From Diphasiastrum complanatum (Eukaryota > Streptophyta > Lycopodiopsida > Lycopodiales > Lycopodiaceae): a DNA stretch of 64,000 nucleotides. The translations under genes and the position numbers were made by a program. Under the pieces are notes generated by a model. The model was not told the origin of the DNA, did no database searches, and saw only the letters and a list, made by a program, of their open reading frames with translations. The stretch lies in NCBI GenBank assembly GCA_029204225.1, contig CM055108.1, positions 24,323,670 to 24,387,669 of the forward strand, given 5' to 3'. How positions within the stretch are numbered: the stretch's first letter is position 1; every line of letters begins with the position of its first letter. Positions 1-10,564 of the stretch are shown here, piece by piece.

Positions 1-2070
1 ATTGAGGGCTCTGTAATCTACGCAAAGACGCATAGACCCCTCCTTCTTTTTCACCAATAGGACTGGTGAGGCCCATGGTGAACTACTGGTCTGAATTTGG
101 CCTTTCCCAAGATAGTCTGTTAACTGCCTAGTTATTTCTTCATCCTCTGTTCGGCTGACCCGATACGGAGGTTTAGAAACAGGTGCTGTACCTGGTACTA
201 GGTTTATTACATGATCTACCTCTCTGCTCGGTGGTAAACCATGTGGCAAATCTTCAGGAAAAACGTCTTTAAATTTAGACAATAAAGTTTCTAATTTACT
301 GATTTTCTGCTGAATAGAACTGGAAATAGAAACTTCAGGAATAAACTGAAAGTCACATAAGAATACCTGATGGTCTTCGTCTCCGATTAGCTGACAGAGT
401 TCTGAACTGCAGACCATAGGGCTGTTGGGAACATGATGCTCCCCATGCAACTGGATCTCTCGGCCTTTGTGCTGAAAGCTGAGGGTGTTCTCCTGATAGT
501 TTCTGTGGAGGGAAGGTCCTAAACTGTAGAGCCAATCTCTCCCGAGAACAATGTCTGTTCGATCCAGGTGCATTATCTGAAAGTTTATTTCATCTTGGTA
601 CCCCTGAATACCAAGATTTAACTTACTTACCATAGTTTCCCATATTTTTTTATCTTCACCCTTAGCTAATGAAACTATGTACCTATGCTGACTAGGTACT
701 TCTGGTAGTTTAAGCTTTTTAACCAGGGTGTGGTTGATGAAATTATGGGTTGCCCCATCTTCAACCATGACTCTTACTAACTGGTTACCAACCTTCCCAT
801 GCATACGTACTAGGTCATGCGGCCCAAAACTGAAGGGTCTTGCTAGCATTGCAGAGGTCAGCTGGCAACAGTGTTCATGATCTTCATGATACACTTTGAT
901 CTCGGAAGCTGCCGAGTCACTGGGGAAACATACAGTCTGAACAAGATGAACTTGTTTTTTATCTTTCTTATCTTTTTTAGTGAAAGGCCCCTTGGGACAC
1001 TGTCTGACTGTGTGTCCCTTGCCCATACACACAAAGCACAAACGTTCTTGTTTGGCTTTCTCAAAATCATCTGGTTTTAAGGGCTGTATGAGTGAAGGGC
1101 GTTTCTGAGGAGCTTCACCTTTAAATTTATCTTCTTTCTTTCTTTTTAAAAATTTCTTTTTAAATTGAAAGTCTTTCTGAGGAAGCTGCTCAGAAAGTGG
1201 TTGCTGTCTCGCTCTCTTCCTACCCACTGAATCATCATAGATTTGAGCATATCTGAGAGCTTGCTCAAGGGTAGTAGGCGAGTTTCTCTGGACCTCTACT
1301 TTATATTCATCTTTGAGGCCACGGACAAATCCCCTGATTTTCTGATAGTCATCCATATTTTTAATCTTTAAAATTGCTTCTCGATACTGCGAGATATATT
1401 GGATGAGGGATTTATCCATTACTGTTCTTTCCCAGGCTTCCCAGGCTCTATCAAGTTCATTCTCTGGTAGAAATTCTCTTAGGAAAGCTTCTTCAAAAGC
1501 TTTCCATGACCGGGGAGTCTGCCCAGTCTCCTGGAGATTTAACCACCACTTATAGGCCATGGGCCCTAAGGAAAGACTGGCCTCAATTGCTTGCAAATGG
1601 TCAGGGGTCTGTTTAAGAGCATGAATGTTCTTCCATTTGCTGAGGAAGGTTTGTAGAATATCTGCATTTCTATCCTTCTCTTCCCCATTAAAAGTAGGAG
1701 GCTTTAAATCTTTAAAAACACTGGGGTGAGACCGTAAAGTCTCACCCGAAACTGATGGAAGTGGAGAAGGGGATAACTGAGAAGTGGAGGGAAGGCTTCC
1801 TTTCGCGGAACTCAAAATCAAGTTTTTGAGTTCAGCGAACGAGTCGTCCACACTGGACTTGAAATTGGCTAATGCCAACTTCAGTTCATCCACTTCTGTT
1901 ACCAATTGGAGGAACTGCTCCTTGGTAACCAGTTCGTCGAGTTCTTCGGCGAACTGTTCCTGTTCTTCTACTTCCATGGGTTCCTTCCCTTTTCTGTAAG
2001 CCAAGGCTTTTGTTTCAAGTTCGTCGAAGCCTCTCTCCGGGGGTTGATCAGGTCCCTGAGGAGTGGTCAT
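1..2070 (-). CDS. gag-pol: Gag-Pol polyprotein, 5' part (Gag, zinc knuckle, protease, start of RT)
   Basis: Starts at ATG 2070 (MTTPQGPDQ...). About 690 codons are visible. Gag comprises an acidic N-terminus, then a retrotransposon-gag domain around KWWLNLQETGQTPRSW, then a basic Lys-rich stretch, a CCHC knuckle ([14 protein letters not shown]) and a retroviral-type aspartic protease. The RT region includes [11 protein letters not shown] at the window edge. Against copy C the length differs only by a 9-base in-frame insertion near 965 (an extra DKK) and by keeping the 8 bases that C has lost, so I see no frameshift. One oddity: the protease core reads VEDGATHNF, whereas C and D have VDDGATHNF, so the presumed catalytic Asp may be Glu here. 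The protein would form the virus-like particle and carry out protein maturation and reverse transcription. Confidence 0.9.
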   Translation of the reverse strand, partial: MTTPQGPDQPPERGFDELETKALAYRKGKEPMEVEEQEQFAEELDELVTKEQFLQLVTEVDELKLALANFKSSVDDSFAELKNLILSSAKGSLPSTSQLSPSPLPSVSGETLRSHPSVFKDLKPPTFNGEEKDRNADILQTFLSKWKNIHALKQTPDHLQAIEASLSLGPMAYKWWLNLQETGQTPRSWKAFEEAFLREFLPENELDRAWEAWERTVMDKSLIQYISQYREAILKIKNMDDYQKIRGFVRGLKDEYKVEVQRNSPTTLEQALRYAQIYDDSVGRKRARQQPLSEQLPQKDFQFKKKFLKRKKEDKFKGEAPQKRPSLIQPLKPDDFEKAKQERLCFVCMGKGHTVRQCPKGPFTKKDKKDKKQVHLVQTVCFPSDSAASEIKVYHEDHEHCCQLTSAMLARPFSFGPHDLVRMHGKVGNQLVRVMVEDGATHNFINHTLVKKLKLPEVPSQHRYIVSLAKGEDKKIWETMVSKLNLGIQGYQDEINFQIMHLDRTDIVLGRDWLYSLGPSLHRNYQENTLSFQHKGREIQLHGEHHVPNSPMVCSSELCQLIGDEDHQVFLCDFQFIPEVSISSSIQQKISKLETLLSKFKDVFPEDLPHGLPPSREVDHVINLVPGTAPVSKPPYRVSRTEDEEITRQLTDYLGKGQIQTSSSPWASPVLLVKKKEGSMRLCVDYRALN

Positions 2071-2872
2071 CTTCGGAACTGAAAGAGAGCTACCTTAACT
2101 TCTGAAGGAAAAAAAGTCTAAAAGACTAATTTACAACTGTACAAGGAGGGAAAGAAAACTTAGCTCTTTCTGAGAACTGTACTTCCACAGAGAGAATCAA
2201 GAAAAGCCCTTTCAGCTCTTCCTCCACTGCTTTCAGATCTGCTGTCCGGAAAAATCAGAGATCAAGGTACCAAGAAAAAGAAACAAACTTCTGATCGTCT
2301 TGGCCCCTTCCCTCGCTGTCTGAGGTGTATACCTGTTGCTCCAAAATTCCCGTTTTAGGACCCAAAAACAGTTGCAAACTTGTGGTTTCTGCCAAAGACC
2401 TTCCTCGCTGCCTGACCAGGAGTGTTGCTACTTGGTTTTGCTTACTTTGAGACCCAAAATCCCTCTCAAAATCTGATTTTCTAGCAACACCTTCAGCGCT
2501 GGACCTGCACCCAAGATTCTGTCTCAGATCTGCTCCAAATTCCAGAAAATTTCACTCCAAATTCGAAGTTTCCACCCAATTTGGCAGCGCTGGACCTGCT
2601 CCACGTTTTCTATTTAAAATGTGCTCAAAAATCCACAATTGATACATAAAAATCAAGGGTAAATCCCTGATTTTTCAGCGCTGAGCCTCTACAAGGGATT
2701 GTGCCTCAAACAACTGTAAATTCCCAGCAAATTTCAAGGATTTGAAAGCTGTTCCCACAGCGATTTTCCTCCTCAATTCTTTCCTGAGAATCTGAGAAAT
2801 CTTTCCTATCTTCTGATAGCTTTCTCTACTACTGTCCTGAACTCCCTAGGATGGAGATAGCTCTGATACCAG
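2071..2872 (-). repeat. Gypsy A 5' leader with ~91-bp periodic repeats
   Basis: Untranslated leader between primer binding site and gag. It is a degenerate tandem array: a CGCTG core, best form CAGCGCTGGACCTGCT on the plus strand, recurs at about 2314, 2406, 2497, 2588, 2679 and, as CAGCGATT, at 2758. Spacings are 92, 91, 91, 91 and about 82. Leaders of C, B and G show the same spacing although the sequence between motifs has largely diverged. I see no coding potential. Confidence 0.7.
2860..2871 (-). promoter_or_regulatory. Primer binding site for initiator tRNA-Met (element A)
   Basis: On the minus strand the sequence is TGGTATCAGAGC, the usual plant retrotransposon site complementary to the 3' end of initiator Met tRNA. 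It lies one base inside the LTR end. Confidence 0.93.
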
Positions 2873-3230
2873 TGTAATAGATCCTAACACCACAGTAGGG
2901 CAAACACTAACTGATCCACCCAACCTTGCCTACTCCCTGATATAGAGTAAGCCCCTCCTAGCCCAGTGTGAGGACTGGTAGCATGCTACTGCCAAGTGTC
3001 GGCCACGTGGCACTGACGTGGCCGACTGCACGTCGGGACCCAACTGGGGGCCCTATCCTGCTGACAGGGTCCCTAGGCTGTGTTAGGCCCGCCATGGCTA
3101 TGGACCGTGCTGGGGCACACTACTCACACTGTCTTGCCCTGTTGGTCATGTACACTGGACACGACCCTGACTGTGGTATCTGACCTATCTGTGTTCCCTA
3201 GGGTTCGGCACTGGTTACGAGCTCGTAACA
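2873..3230 (-). repeat. 5' LTR of gypsy A (358 bp)
   Basis: Same length and nearly the same sequence as both LTRs of C and the 3' LTR of D. In element sense it begins TG with the perfect 16-base palindrome GTTACGAGCTCGTAAC and ends ATTACA next to the primer binding site. A CTATAT stretch near the 3' third may be the TATA box (inference). A 71-codon antisense frame recurring in LTR copies is not considered a gene. Confidence 0.93.
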
Positions 3231-3242
3231 GTTGGTGCTTTT

Positions 3243-3575
3243 GTTAGGAATGATGTGAATGAAGAATTCTGGTTGTCCATCTAGTTTGCTTTTATCTGTC
3301 AGGCTCTTGAAGCAGATCTTGTCCAGTGCCTGCAATACAAGCAAAATAGCATTAAAGACCCAATCATTACATCGGATTTGCTAAGTAAGAAAGCCCAATG
3401 CGTTTATCAATCATATGCGTACATCTGAGGCGTTGCTTATCAGTTCTCGAAGAAATATTTCCTTGGTGCTGTAGAAAGTGTTGATGATCAAACTCAGAAG
3501 TTGATTGATCTCAGCTTGGAAGGAAGGCAAATTATCTACATCACCATTAATGGGGGCCGCCATTGCCAACAATAG
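3243..3575 (+). pseudogene. Unidentified ORF remnant
   Basis: Reading from 3243 gives about 110 codons of protein-like sequence (…ALEADLVQCLQYKQNSIKD… to …[12 protein letters not shown]) interrupted by TAG near 3280 and TGA near 3427. Both stops are one C-to-T change from a sense codon (CAG and CGA). I do not recognise the family; it could be a retroelement Gag or a host exon. Element A inserted just upstream. What follows (3576-3700) is C-rich then GC-palindromic sequence without a gene. Confidence 0.3.
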
Positions 3576-3719
3576 TCTCTCTTGCATGCGCGCTCCCTGT
3601 CTCCCTCTCGCTCTCTAGAGGCGTTCCGAATTCGAGGGAAAAAGTTTCAAAAAAAGTGGGTTCATGAGCTGCCCGACGGGCAGCGTGAGCTGCCCGAAAA
3701 CCCAAATAGTTTTAGTATA

Positions 3720-6700
3720 TACAGATAGTTCTACAAATTGGAATGACTTGAGCTTGCTCAAATAACTTGTCAATGACCACCAAAATTCAAATAAGTGTCA
3801 TGCCCTTGATGAATTTGAGGAAGTCCCATCATAACAATATGTTTGGGGATGTCCCATAAAAAAATCACTTGCTATATTAGCCTATTATTGATGAGGAATT
3901 GGCTAGTGGTGCAAGAAACCTAATATCTTACTTTTGAAGTACATGTTGTGGGCACAAAAGGAACATGAACACATTCAATTGGTGTAAATTTGTCTCGATG
4001 TTGGGCCAATGTGAATGAGCTTTGACACATGAAAGGATTTTGATAGCCTCTTTGGCAAAAGGTAGATGTGCATCAAACAAAAGTGTGAGATGAATGGTAA
4101 TAGCATCATGGAGTGTAACATTTCAACCAACTAATATCTAAAAAATATTGTAATTGATTGTTTTTTCAAGTTAAATAATAAATCCATTATGATTATAACT
4201 CTAAACCCAACCATAGATGATATCTAGCTATACAAGCCAGAAACAACACATGCATTTGTGCTTTTGTCTCAAGATGATCCACACTGCTGAATTTCAATGT
4301 CACTTCAAACAAAAAAAAAAAGTTTGGAAATTACCAACAAACTTGGAATTTCTGCCATTGATGATTTGCTTAGGTAAGCCAAAGGTTGGGAACAAAAAAC
4401 TCTAGATAGGCTCTTTCCTAATCATGCACATTTGCATTGTTTTGCAATGAATTAAACATTGCAAATTTAGTGAGTCTGCTATAACCACCCATAGCTACCC
4501 ATGTAGCTTAGTTGTATGTGGAATATGTGTGACGGAATCCATTGACATTATCTCCCATCTCTTGTTTGGTATAGGCAAATGATGAAGCAAACCAAGAGTC
4601 TACGTGCGATACACCTTGATACTTGGACATTTCTCATTTTCCCGATGAAAGACATGATCCTTTTTATATACCTGTTTTATACCTTTCCAAACAAACAATT
4701 GTTTGACAAATTCCAAAGTCTTTGGCTCTTCCATGTTTTGTAAACATGCATCTTTTGAACGATATTACTTTTTGAACTAGGATAATCAAGACTACATGCT
4801 TTATTGTTTAGATACCAAAATATGGCTTCATACCTCATAGGAACATGATTATGTTCTTTTAAACTACTTCATTGAATTTGGATCCTAAGTTTTTTCTCCC
4901 TGCTTTGTTGCATTAGTTCACTTTTCACATGAGATATAAATTTTCAAATTCAATCCTACATAAAACATTTGCAACAAGATTATTGTGGTGATTAATCCTT
5001 TCGATATTGAATTAGGTAATGAAGCTCCTTTAAGGAATCTAGCCACCCGGCTTTCCATGGACTAATGTTTGCTTGATTCTTTACAAACTTTACTTGTTTA
5101 TGATCAATAAATTCTTAAAGTGTTGGTTAAAGAGGCTATGAAGTTTATAGATAAGAATCTTGCCCTTGATACTCGACTAATATATTTCTACAACATTATG
5201 CTTCTAAATTCATTTTTAAAGAAGACTCAAACGTCTATTGAAACAAGCTAATGTAGCGGGCTTGCACTGGGTCATGTCATGGAGAGAAATGTGCCTTGTC
5301 ATTAATAATAGAGTAAAATTGTTAAGAGGGGTTCAAGGTAGTTACAAATTTGTTTTTGATGTCTTGCACGATTCTTTTTTAGTTGTGTTTTATTTTTAAC
5401 TAGGGGTACTTAGAAGGCAAACAACCTCATCATCTGGCACTAATGAGAATCCTTGTCTATTGAATCAAGGAAGGTAATGATCCAAGCTTAGATTTTAGTG
5501 TTATTCTCCTTGATAGTAAAAGATATGTAGCTAGAACAAGGGAGCTTAGAGAAGAGCAAGTTAGACTATGCATTGGTTGAAGAGGTTGGGTAGTGGAACA
5601 TCTCTTGCCAGGAGTTTTGCAAAAAGTATGTAGATATTTATGTGCTTGACAAATGCATATATATTATGTTTAAATTTGAGACTTTGACATGTTTTTCTAC
5701 TTCTTTTTTATTAGTTCATGCTTTGCAATTGTATCTTTCTTCATAAAAAAAATTTTATTCACTTGTTTTGTGAAGCTGAAAGATATTAGAAGTTTATTGC
5801 AATTTAGTGTTATGGTACATAGGGGTCGAATTGCCTTCAATCACAATGATTTGAGGAGAACCTCTTATTTAGAAGGGCTCACAGGATGACGGTTTTAATG
5901 ATTTCAACTTCAAAATGTTTGCTCATTTCATGTAGGAGGGATGGTGAGTAATCTATTGATAGATATGTTTATGATTAGTAGAGAGTTTGATAGCTATCCA
6001 CTTTTTAAGAATGCCTCCAAATCTTCAAAGTGTGCACTATGGACTAAAGCTTTTGCTCATAGATATGATAAACTCTTTTTGGTTGAATTCATCTTCCTGC
6101 TTTCATAGGCAATCACATGAACATTTTGGTTTAGCATTGTAGTAATGGGTCTTCCACAAGCACCAGCTTACAACTCTAAAGGTTGATTCAAGTAAACAAC
6201 TTTGAGGATGGGAGCAAAACAAAACATTTTCCCACATTTTGTTAAAGCATTGTTGGTTAAAAGGCACTTGCCACTAAACTTTTATTTTTTCTTGAGAATT
6301 TAGTCATAGGAGTAGATTTTCTTGAAAATATTTTGATAGACTTTTGATGATTCTCAGCTAAACCAAGGAAACTCTTTGAGTCCTTCAAATCTTTAGGCAC
6401 ATGCCACTCCCGCATGGTTTGGATCTTCCTAAAGTTCGGTAGATAGGACGTCTACATATGTTTCTCAAAAACTTTTTTTGAATGTATCATCTGATCTTCT
6501 CTTGTCTCACTCATTCCGGAATGATTCCACAAACTGGTCTATATATACTCTTGGTAGTGGCTTTGTTTAGAGCTCAATAATCTATACACATTGTCCCATC
6601 CTTTTTTTTCATTTGAAGGGCGAACGATTGATAAGGTGATTTCCAGGTTCTAAGAAGTCCTCCATCTAACATCTCTTTGATTTACCTTTTTACCTCCAAC

Positions 6701-6790
6701 AACCCTAGCTTAAAGGATTTCAATTACTAGGCTTAGTAGCGGGCCCCAACTCAATCTCATGCTCAAACCGCTAGGAGGGGGAACGCCCTT
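3720..6790 (-). pseudogene. Decayed Ty3/gypsy pol on minus strand
   Basis: Scattered protein islands in the right order for a minus-strand element. At about 6640-6580 is an RT block (KKDGTMCIDY, then stop, ALNKATT), preceded near 6780-6720 by a segment resembling the protease-RT spacer. At about 5060-4950 is the RNase H end (SLKELHYLIQYRK…NNLVANVLCR, compare the usual YRKG..N.VADALSR). At about 3800-3725 is an integrase core strand (ILVVIDKLFEQAQVIPI). Frameshifts and stops are everywhere, and I find no LTRs. This is much older than elements A-D. Sequence between the islands is AT-rich and unassigned. Confidence 0.55.
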
Positions 6791-7550
6791 AGGCAGCTTC
6801 TTAGGGAAGACATAAAAAAAATTATAGAAACCAAACTATCAACTTCTGAGTCTTCTACTGATACTTTTGGAAGTTTAGAGACTTCTAGCGAAGCGAATCA
6901 ACAATAATCACTAAGGCATGAAAATACCAATCTCTTGGCTTGCAATTTGTGAATTTATCTATGTTACAATTTGCGTTCTCATTTTGTTGACGCGGTACTA
7001 TATGCAACCTCCCATACAAGTTGCAACCACTTGATTTCGAGCACCATATGATACTCCCTAACATTCTTTAGGTCAAAGTAGTGTTTCCACTCGGTTTAGA
7101 ATCGGCCTTTTCAGAATCGTAAGAATTGGCATGGATCGTGGTTCCTAAAAGAATCGGAAAGAATCGACAATTTTGTTTTTGTGCATTTTTTTGATGTAAT
7201 GCTAGAAAACATGTCAACTAATATCTTTAATGACTGAAATGTTCCTAAAATCTTATAAATACTATATTGCTACTGAATACATGCATTTGAAAGTTCGTTG
7301 TTGCTTGTAAAAAGCTGAAGCCTGAAACTTAGTTAGTGTGAACTCGAGGGTGAAGGCCTGTCCAAAGTTCTTAAAGGCCAAAAGATTTATTGGCTTTTCA
7401 TTCTCATAAAGCAAATCTTGAAACTTAAATGAAATCAAATAAGACTTTAAATCAAAATAGACTTAGAAACTAATACTCGAAAACAATGTAACTCATAAAT
7501 TCATTCACACAACAGCGGAAGCACTGAGGGGTCCCAAGATGGGGACAAAT

Positions 7551-7577
7551 CCCCCCCCCCCCCCCCCCCCCCCCCCC
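7551..7577 (+). repeat. Homopolymer (C)27
   Basis: Twenty-seven consecutive C followed by GCCCC. Long poly-C is rare in AT-rich plant DNA; the opposite strand could form G-quadruplexes. The length may be inexact because homopolymers are hard to sequence. Confidence 0.95.
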
Positions 7578-7770
7578 GCCCCGGAAGGATTCTTTTCTTG
7601 TCATTATGCAAATCCAATTGGCCAATGCCAATTACATATACAATGGATTCCAATAGGGGCCTCTAAGTAGGAACATCAACTTAACTTAGACTTAGTTCCT
7701 TTCCGTGATCTTAATTCCATATCTAGCTTAACAGAAGCATAGAAATTTCTTCATAAGTCTTAATCCTTCC

Positions 7771-7894
7771 AACATGCAATCATGTTGGATCTTAGATTCT
7801 TGACATGCAATCCAAATGGATCTTAGATTCTGGACATGCAAACATGATGGTTCTTAGATTCTTGACATGCAATCATGAGGGTTCATAGATTCTT
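7771..7894 (+). repeat. Minisatellite, 31-bp unit x 4
   Basis: Four head-to-tail 31-base units start at 7771, 7802, 7833 and 7864, each beginning with ACATGCA and ending TTAGATTCT or TAGATTCT. A partial fifth begins at 7895. The shared GACATGCAA heading links it to the next array. Confidence 0.9.
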
Positions 7895-7946
7895 GACATG
7901 CAACAGTCTGAAGTGACATGCATGGTCATTAGGCAATGCATGCTGT

Positions 7947-8194
7947 GACATGCAAGCTTCAAATATGACATGCAAGCTTTAGATCTGACATGCATGGACA
8001 ATAGGCCACAGATAGCCTGACATGCAAGCTCTAGATCTGACATGCATGGACAATAGGCCACAGATAGCTTGACATGCAAGCTCCAAATATGACATGCAAG
8101 CTCTAGATCTGACATGCATGGACAATAGGCCACAAATGGCATGACATGCAAGCTTTAGATCTAACATGCATGGACAATAGGCCACAGATAGCCT
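7947..8194 (+). repeat. Minisatellite with 124-bp higher-order unit (20+52+52) x 2
   Basis: Every unit starts GACATGCAAGCT. Unit starts are 7947 (20 bp), 7967 (52), 8019 (52), 8071 (20), 8091 (52) and 8143 (52). The pattern 20+52+52 is thus repeated exactly twice, giving a 124-bp higher-order period. Overlapping minus-strand frames of 74-92 codons across it come from the repetition and are not taken as genes. Confidence 0.9.
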
Positions 8195-8275
8195 GACATG
8201 CAATGGTATTGATCAGCCATTCTTACATATGGATAACAGAATCAAGAGCATACCATGGTTTCAGGATAAAGTGAA

Positions 8276-8278
<3 letters not shown>

Positions 8279-8341
<63 letters not shown>
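8279..8341 (+). repeat. (GA)n microsatellite
   Basis: About 31 GA dinucleotides without interruption. It sits within the LTR-like region rather than at a recognisable LINE tail. Confidence 0.95.
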
Positions 8342-8343
<2 letters not shown>

Positions 8344-10262
8344 TTGGTGTGTGTGATGTGAAAGAGAGAGAGAAATCCGAGAGGTTTTGAGCTCCAAAAA
8401 TCCTGCAATCCACAAAATAGCATAGCCTCCTTGAGGTAATGCCTCAATCCTCTTCTCCAAAGCACCTATACACAACAAACAACAAATGGGCAGAGCTTGG
8501 ATGCATCATCCTTCCATCCTCCTGGTAGTGGGGCGCATTCCCACTTATATAGAGAGTGGAGAGTCCTTCCAAAGTGAGTGAGGTGTCAAGTTCAAGTGCA
8601 TGAGTTGTGAGGAAGACTCCAATTGGACTTAGGGTGAAGTGGAATGCATGGATGAGGTGTATTAGTTAGAGAGGGTGAATGGGTGATGTGTATTAGCTTG
8701 GGAGAGTTATTATGATGATTTGGCATGTGAAGTGAGAGTGTAGGAGGGTGCCCCAATCTAGGTGTCAAATAGCCTTGAATGCATGTGGAAAAGTAGGTGG
8801 GAGGTAGGTGGTACAAGGTTCAAACTTGACTTTTATTTACATATAATTCTACATGGTTACAACTTGGGAATTCACCCAAGTGCAATCTTCCTAAGGAAAA
8901 GCCAAGGTATATGTCCATCTTGTTTTGCATAATGTCCATCAATTCCTAGGCCCTTATTTTCTAGAGGTTGCCCATCCTCAATCATGGTTATTGGCACTTA
9001 TTTTCTAGAGGTTGCCCATCCTCAATCATGGTGGAAAAAGTCACTAGGGTGATCAGACCCTAGGCCTTGTCCTGTTCTTTATAGACTCCTCTGAGCCTTC
9101 ATTATAGACCTAGTAATAAGCCTTCTTTATAGACTCTACTGAGCCTTCATGCCTTCTTGTTTACTGTCTTTACGCTTAAAAAGCTTCTTGTTTCGATTCT
9201 TGTTCTTCTGGCACTTTGTCGAGTACCTACACATACCCTCAAAGAGAGGTCAGTCCTTAAGCCCAGAGGCTTCTTATTCTTGTTCTGATTCTTCAGGTAC
9301 GTTCATGTGTACCTGCACATCCTTTCAAAGAAAGGTCAGTGTTCATAATACCATCAAACATGGTTCATAGAAGATTCTTAGTTCTACAGGTATCAATGCC
9401 TGTTACTCAATTCATTAAAGTAATAAATTCATACAATATCCTAAAAGAATATTGATCTTTATTACAACCCTCCAACACATAAAGCGTTGTCCTCAATGAA
9501 AAATCTCTCAACTAAGAGTCTTAAATCTTTTAAAAAATTCTGGATATTCTTGGAAGAATTCTTCTTTCATTCATCTTGCATCCATAATCGAATGTTTCTT
9601 AAACTTTAGGAGATATTGTGTTTATGCTTATTTCTTTCTTTCAGATTTGTTCTTATATGTTAAGATCAGCTTTGGGGTGAAGAGTCTTTTCAGTTCCTTG
9701 ATCTACCTCAGATCTCTTAATCTATGAATTCATAATTAGCTTACTGATCCAATCATTTCATTTTCATCCTGGGTTTTAGTTTGCTCAAAAACAATTTCTT
9801 AGTATATTGTTTCTTTGGGGATTCAAGAATGGGATAGGGTAAAGTGGTCTTATAGTTTTCAGTCCCCATTCCTCCTTAGTATGTTGTCATACTAGTCATG
9901 CTTTTACATAATGTCTTAGGAGGTTTAACTTCCTATTCATGATTTCAAAAGATGCTTGAAATCTGGGTCCATCTTTATCAAGAAATCATTTCTAAGAAGC
10001 AATGCTTCTATACTCTAAGGATAATGCTCATTGTCGTGGAACTGCTCTGGACCAAATTTCTTTCATAAAGGATGCAACACATGGGCAATTGCATGTAAAG
10101 GCCTATGAAACTAGTTCCATCTGCTCTCCCTCTTGGCCTTTAAACTCTGCAAATCCAAAAAATGAATGTCATCGTTCAGATTGAGAAGGTTCCAATGTCA
10201 AACTTGAGACCTTATTTGTAAAATGGAAATGAAAGAAATCAGAATTTAGAAGGGCCAAGGGG

Positions 10263-10480
10263 TTATAGTATGTACTTGGCAAAACTCAACTTAGTGTGGT
10301 GATCAAGTTGCTCACCCAACCTATCCGTAAACTTGTAGAGATGGCCCATGGTAAACTCCTCTCTATCTGAGTCATAGAATGGTGTGGAGTGGCTGCAACC
10401 CAACAACAATCGATCTTGCCTCGTCTCAAAAGTCCAATGACAAAATGATGGTCTCAAATCTCCTTGATGTGCTCCATTAT
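10263..10480 (-). other. Unknown short coding-like segment shared with 47.9 kb
   Basis: A minus-strand frame ends in DRLGEQLDHHTKLSFAKYIL. The plus strand at about 47915-47985 encodes a related string, YRLGEQLEHCTKLNFVRYIL. Two homologous pieces in one window suggest either a repeat family or exons of related genes. In both copies a GT dinucleotide follows the shared block, so an exon end is possible. I do not recognise the protein. The frame extends upstream to 10667 but there it overlaps inverted repeats and is probably not coding. Confidence 0.3.
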
Positions 10481-10564
10481 ACCCATAGGTTAGAAACAAC
10501 CATCTGTTTGAGGGTGTGGTGTACCTTGCTTGAGGATGAAAAAAACATAGGCAATAAATGCCAG

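Larger units (their letters stand above)
1..3230 (-). mobile_element. Ty3/gypsy element A (chromovirus type), partial
   Basis: LTR retrotransposon read on the minus strand. From right to left: LTR (2873-3230), primer binding site, leader of about 800 bases, then a gag-pol frame leaving the window at base 1 inside the RT. It is closely similar to element C (41398-47788), which supplies the model for the missing part. Bases 3231-3235 (gttgg) would be one target-site duplication copy; the partner lies outside. Family assignment is from the domain order Gag, CCHC, protease, RT and from the chromodomain seen in the sister copies. Activity cannot be judged because the other half is outside. Confidence 0.93.
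7500..9466 (-). mobile_element. Probable long LTR of a minus-strand LTR retrotransposon
   Basis: Read on the minus strand, bases 9500-9466 show TTGAGGACAACGC, then a purine tract GTTGGAGGGT, then TGTAATAAAG. This is the arrangement seen before the 3' LTR of many plant gypsy elements, so an LTR would start at 9466 and run left. A TATATAAG box lies at 8544-8551 (minus), followed by a CT-rich stretch as in plant U3/R regions. The left boundary is not visible and 7500 is a guess. Minisatellites, a (GA)n tract and local duplications (8955-8988 repeated at 8999-9032; a ~100-bp imperfect duplication at 9185-9340) lie within it. I identify no coding sequence to the right (9480-10250). Confidence 0.35.

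Noticed and set aside
2968-3183. 71-codon frame repeated at 41493 and 47526
   Set aside because: It lies antisense inside the gypsy LTR and is kept only because the LTRs are nearly identical; no protein features.
5689-5889. 66-codon plus-strand frame
   Set aside because: Lies in AT-rich sequence inside the decayed minus-strand gypsy; Phe/Ile-rich without features.
7771-8194. CRISPR-like array
   Set aside because: Units are contiguous tandem repeats without unique spacers, in a plant-like genome.
7873-8203. Overlapping Cys- and Met-rich frames of 74-92 codons on the minus strand
   Set aside because: They are products of the 52-bp tandem repeat, whose length is not a multiple of three.
8223-8478. 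Leu/Ser-repeat frames
   Set aside because: Translation of (GA)n; low complexity only.
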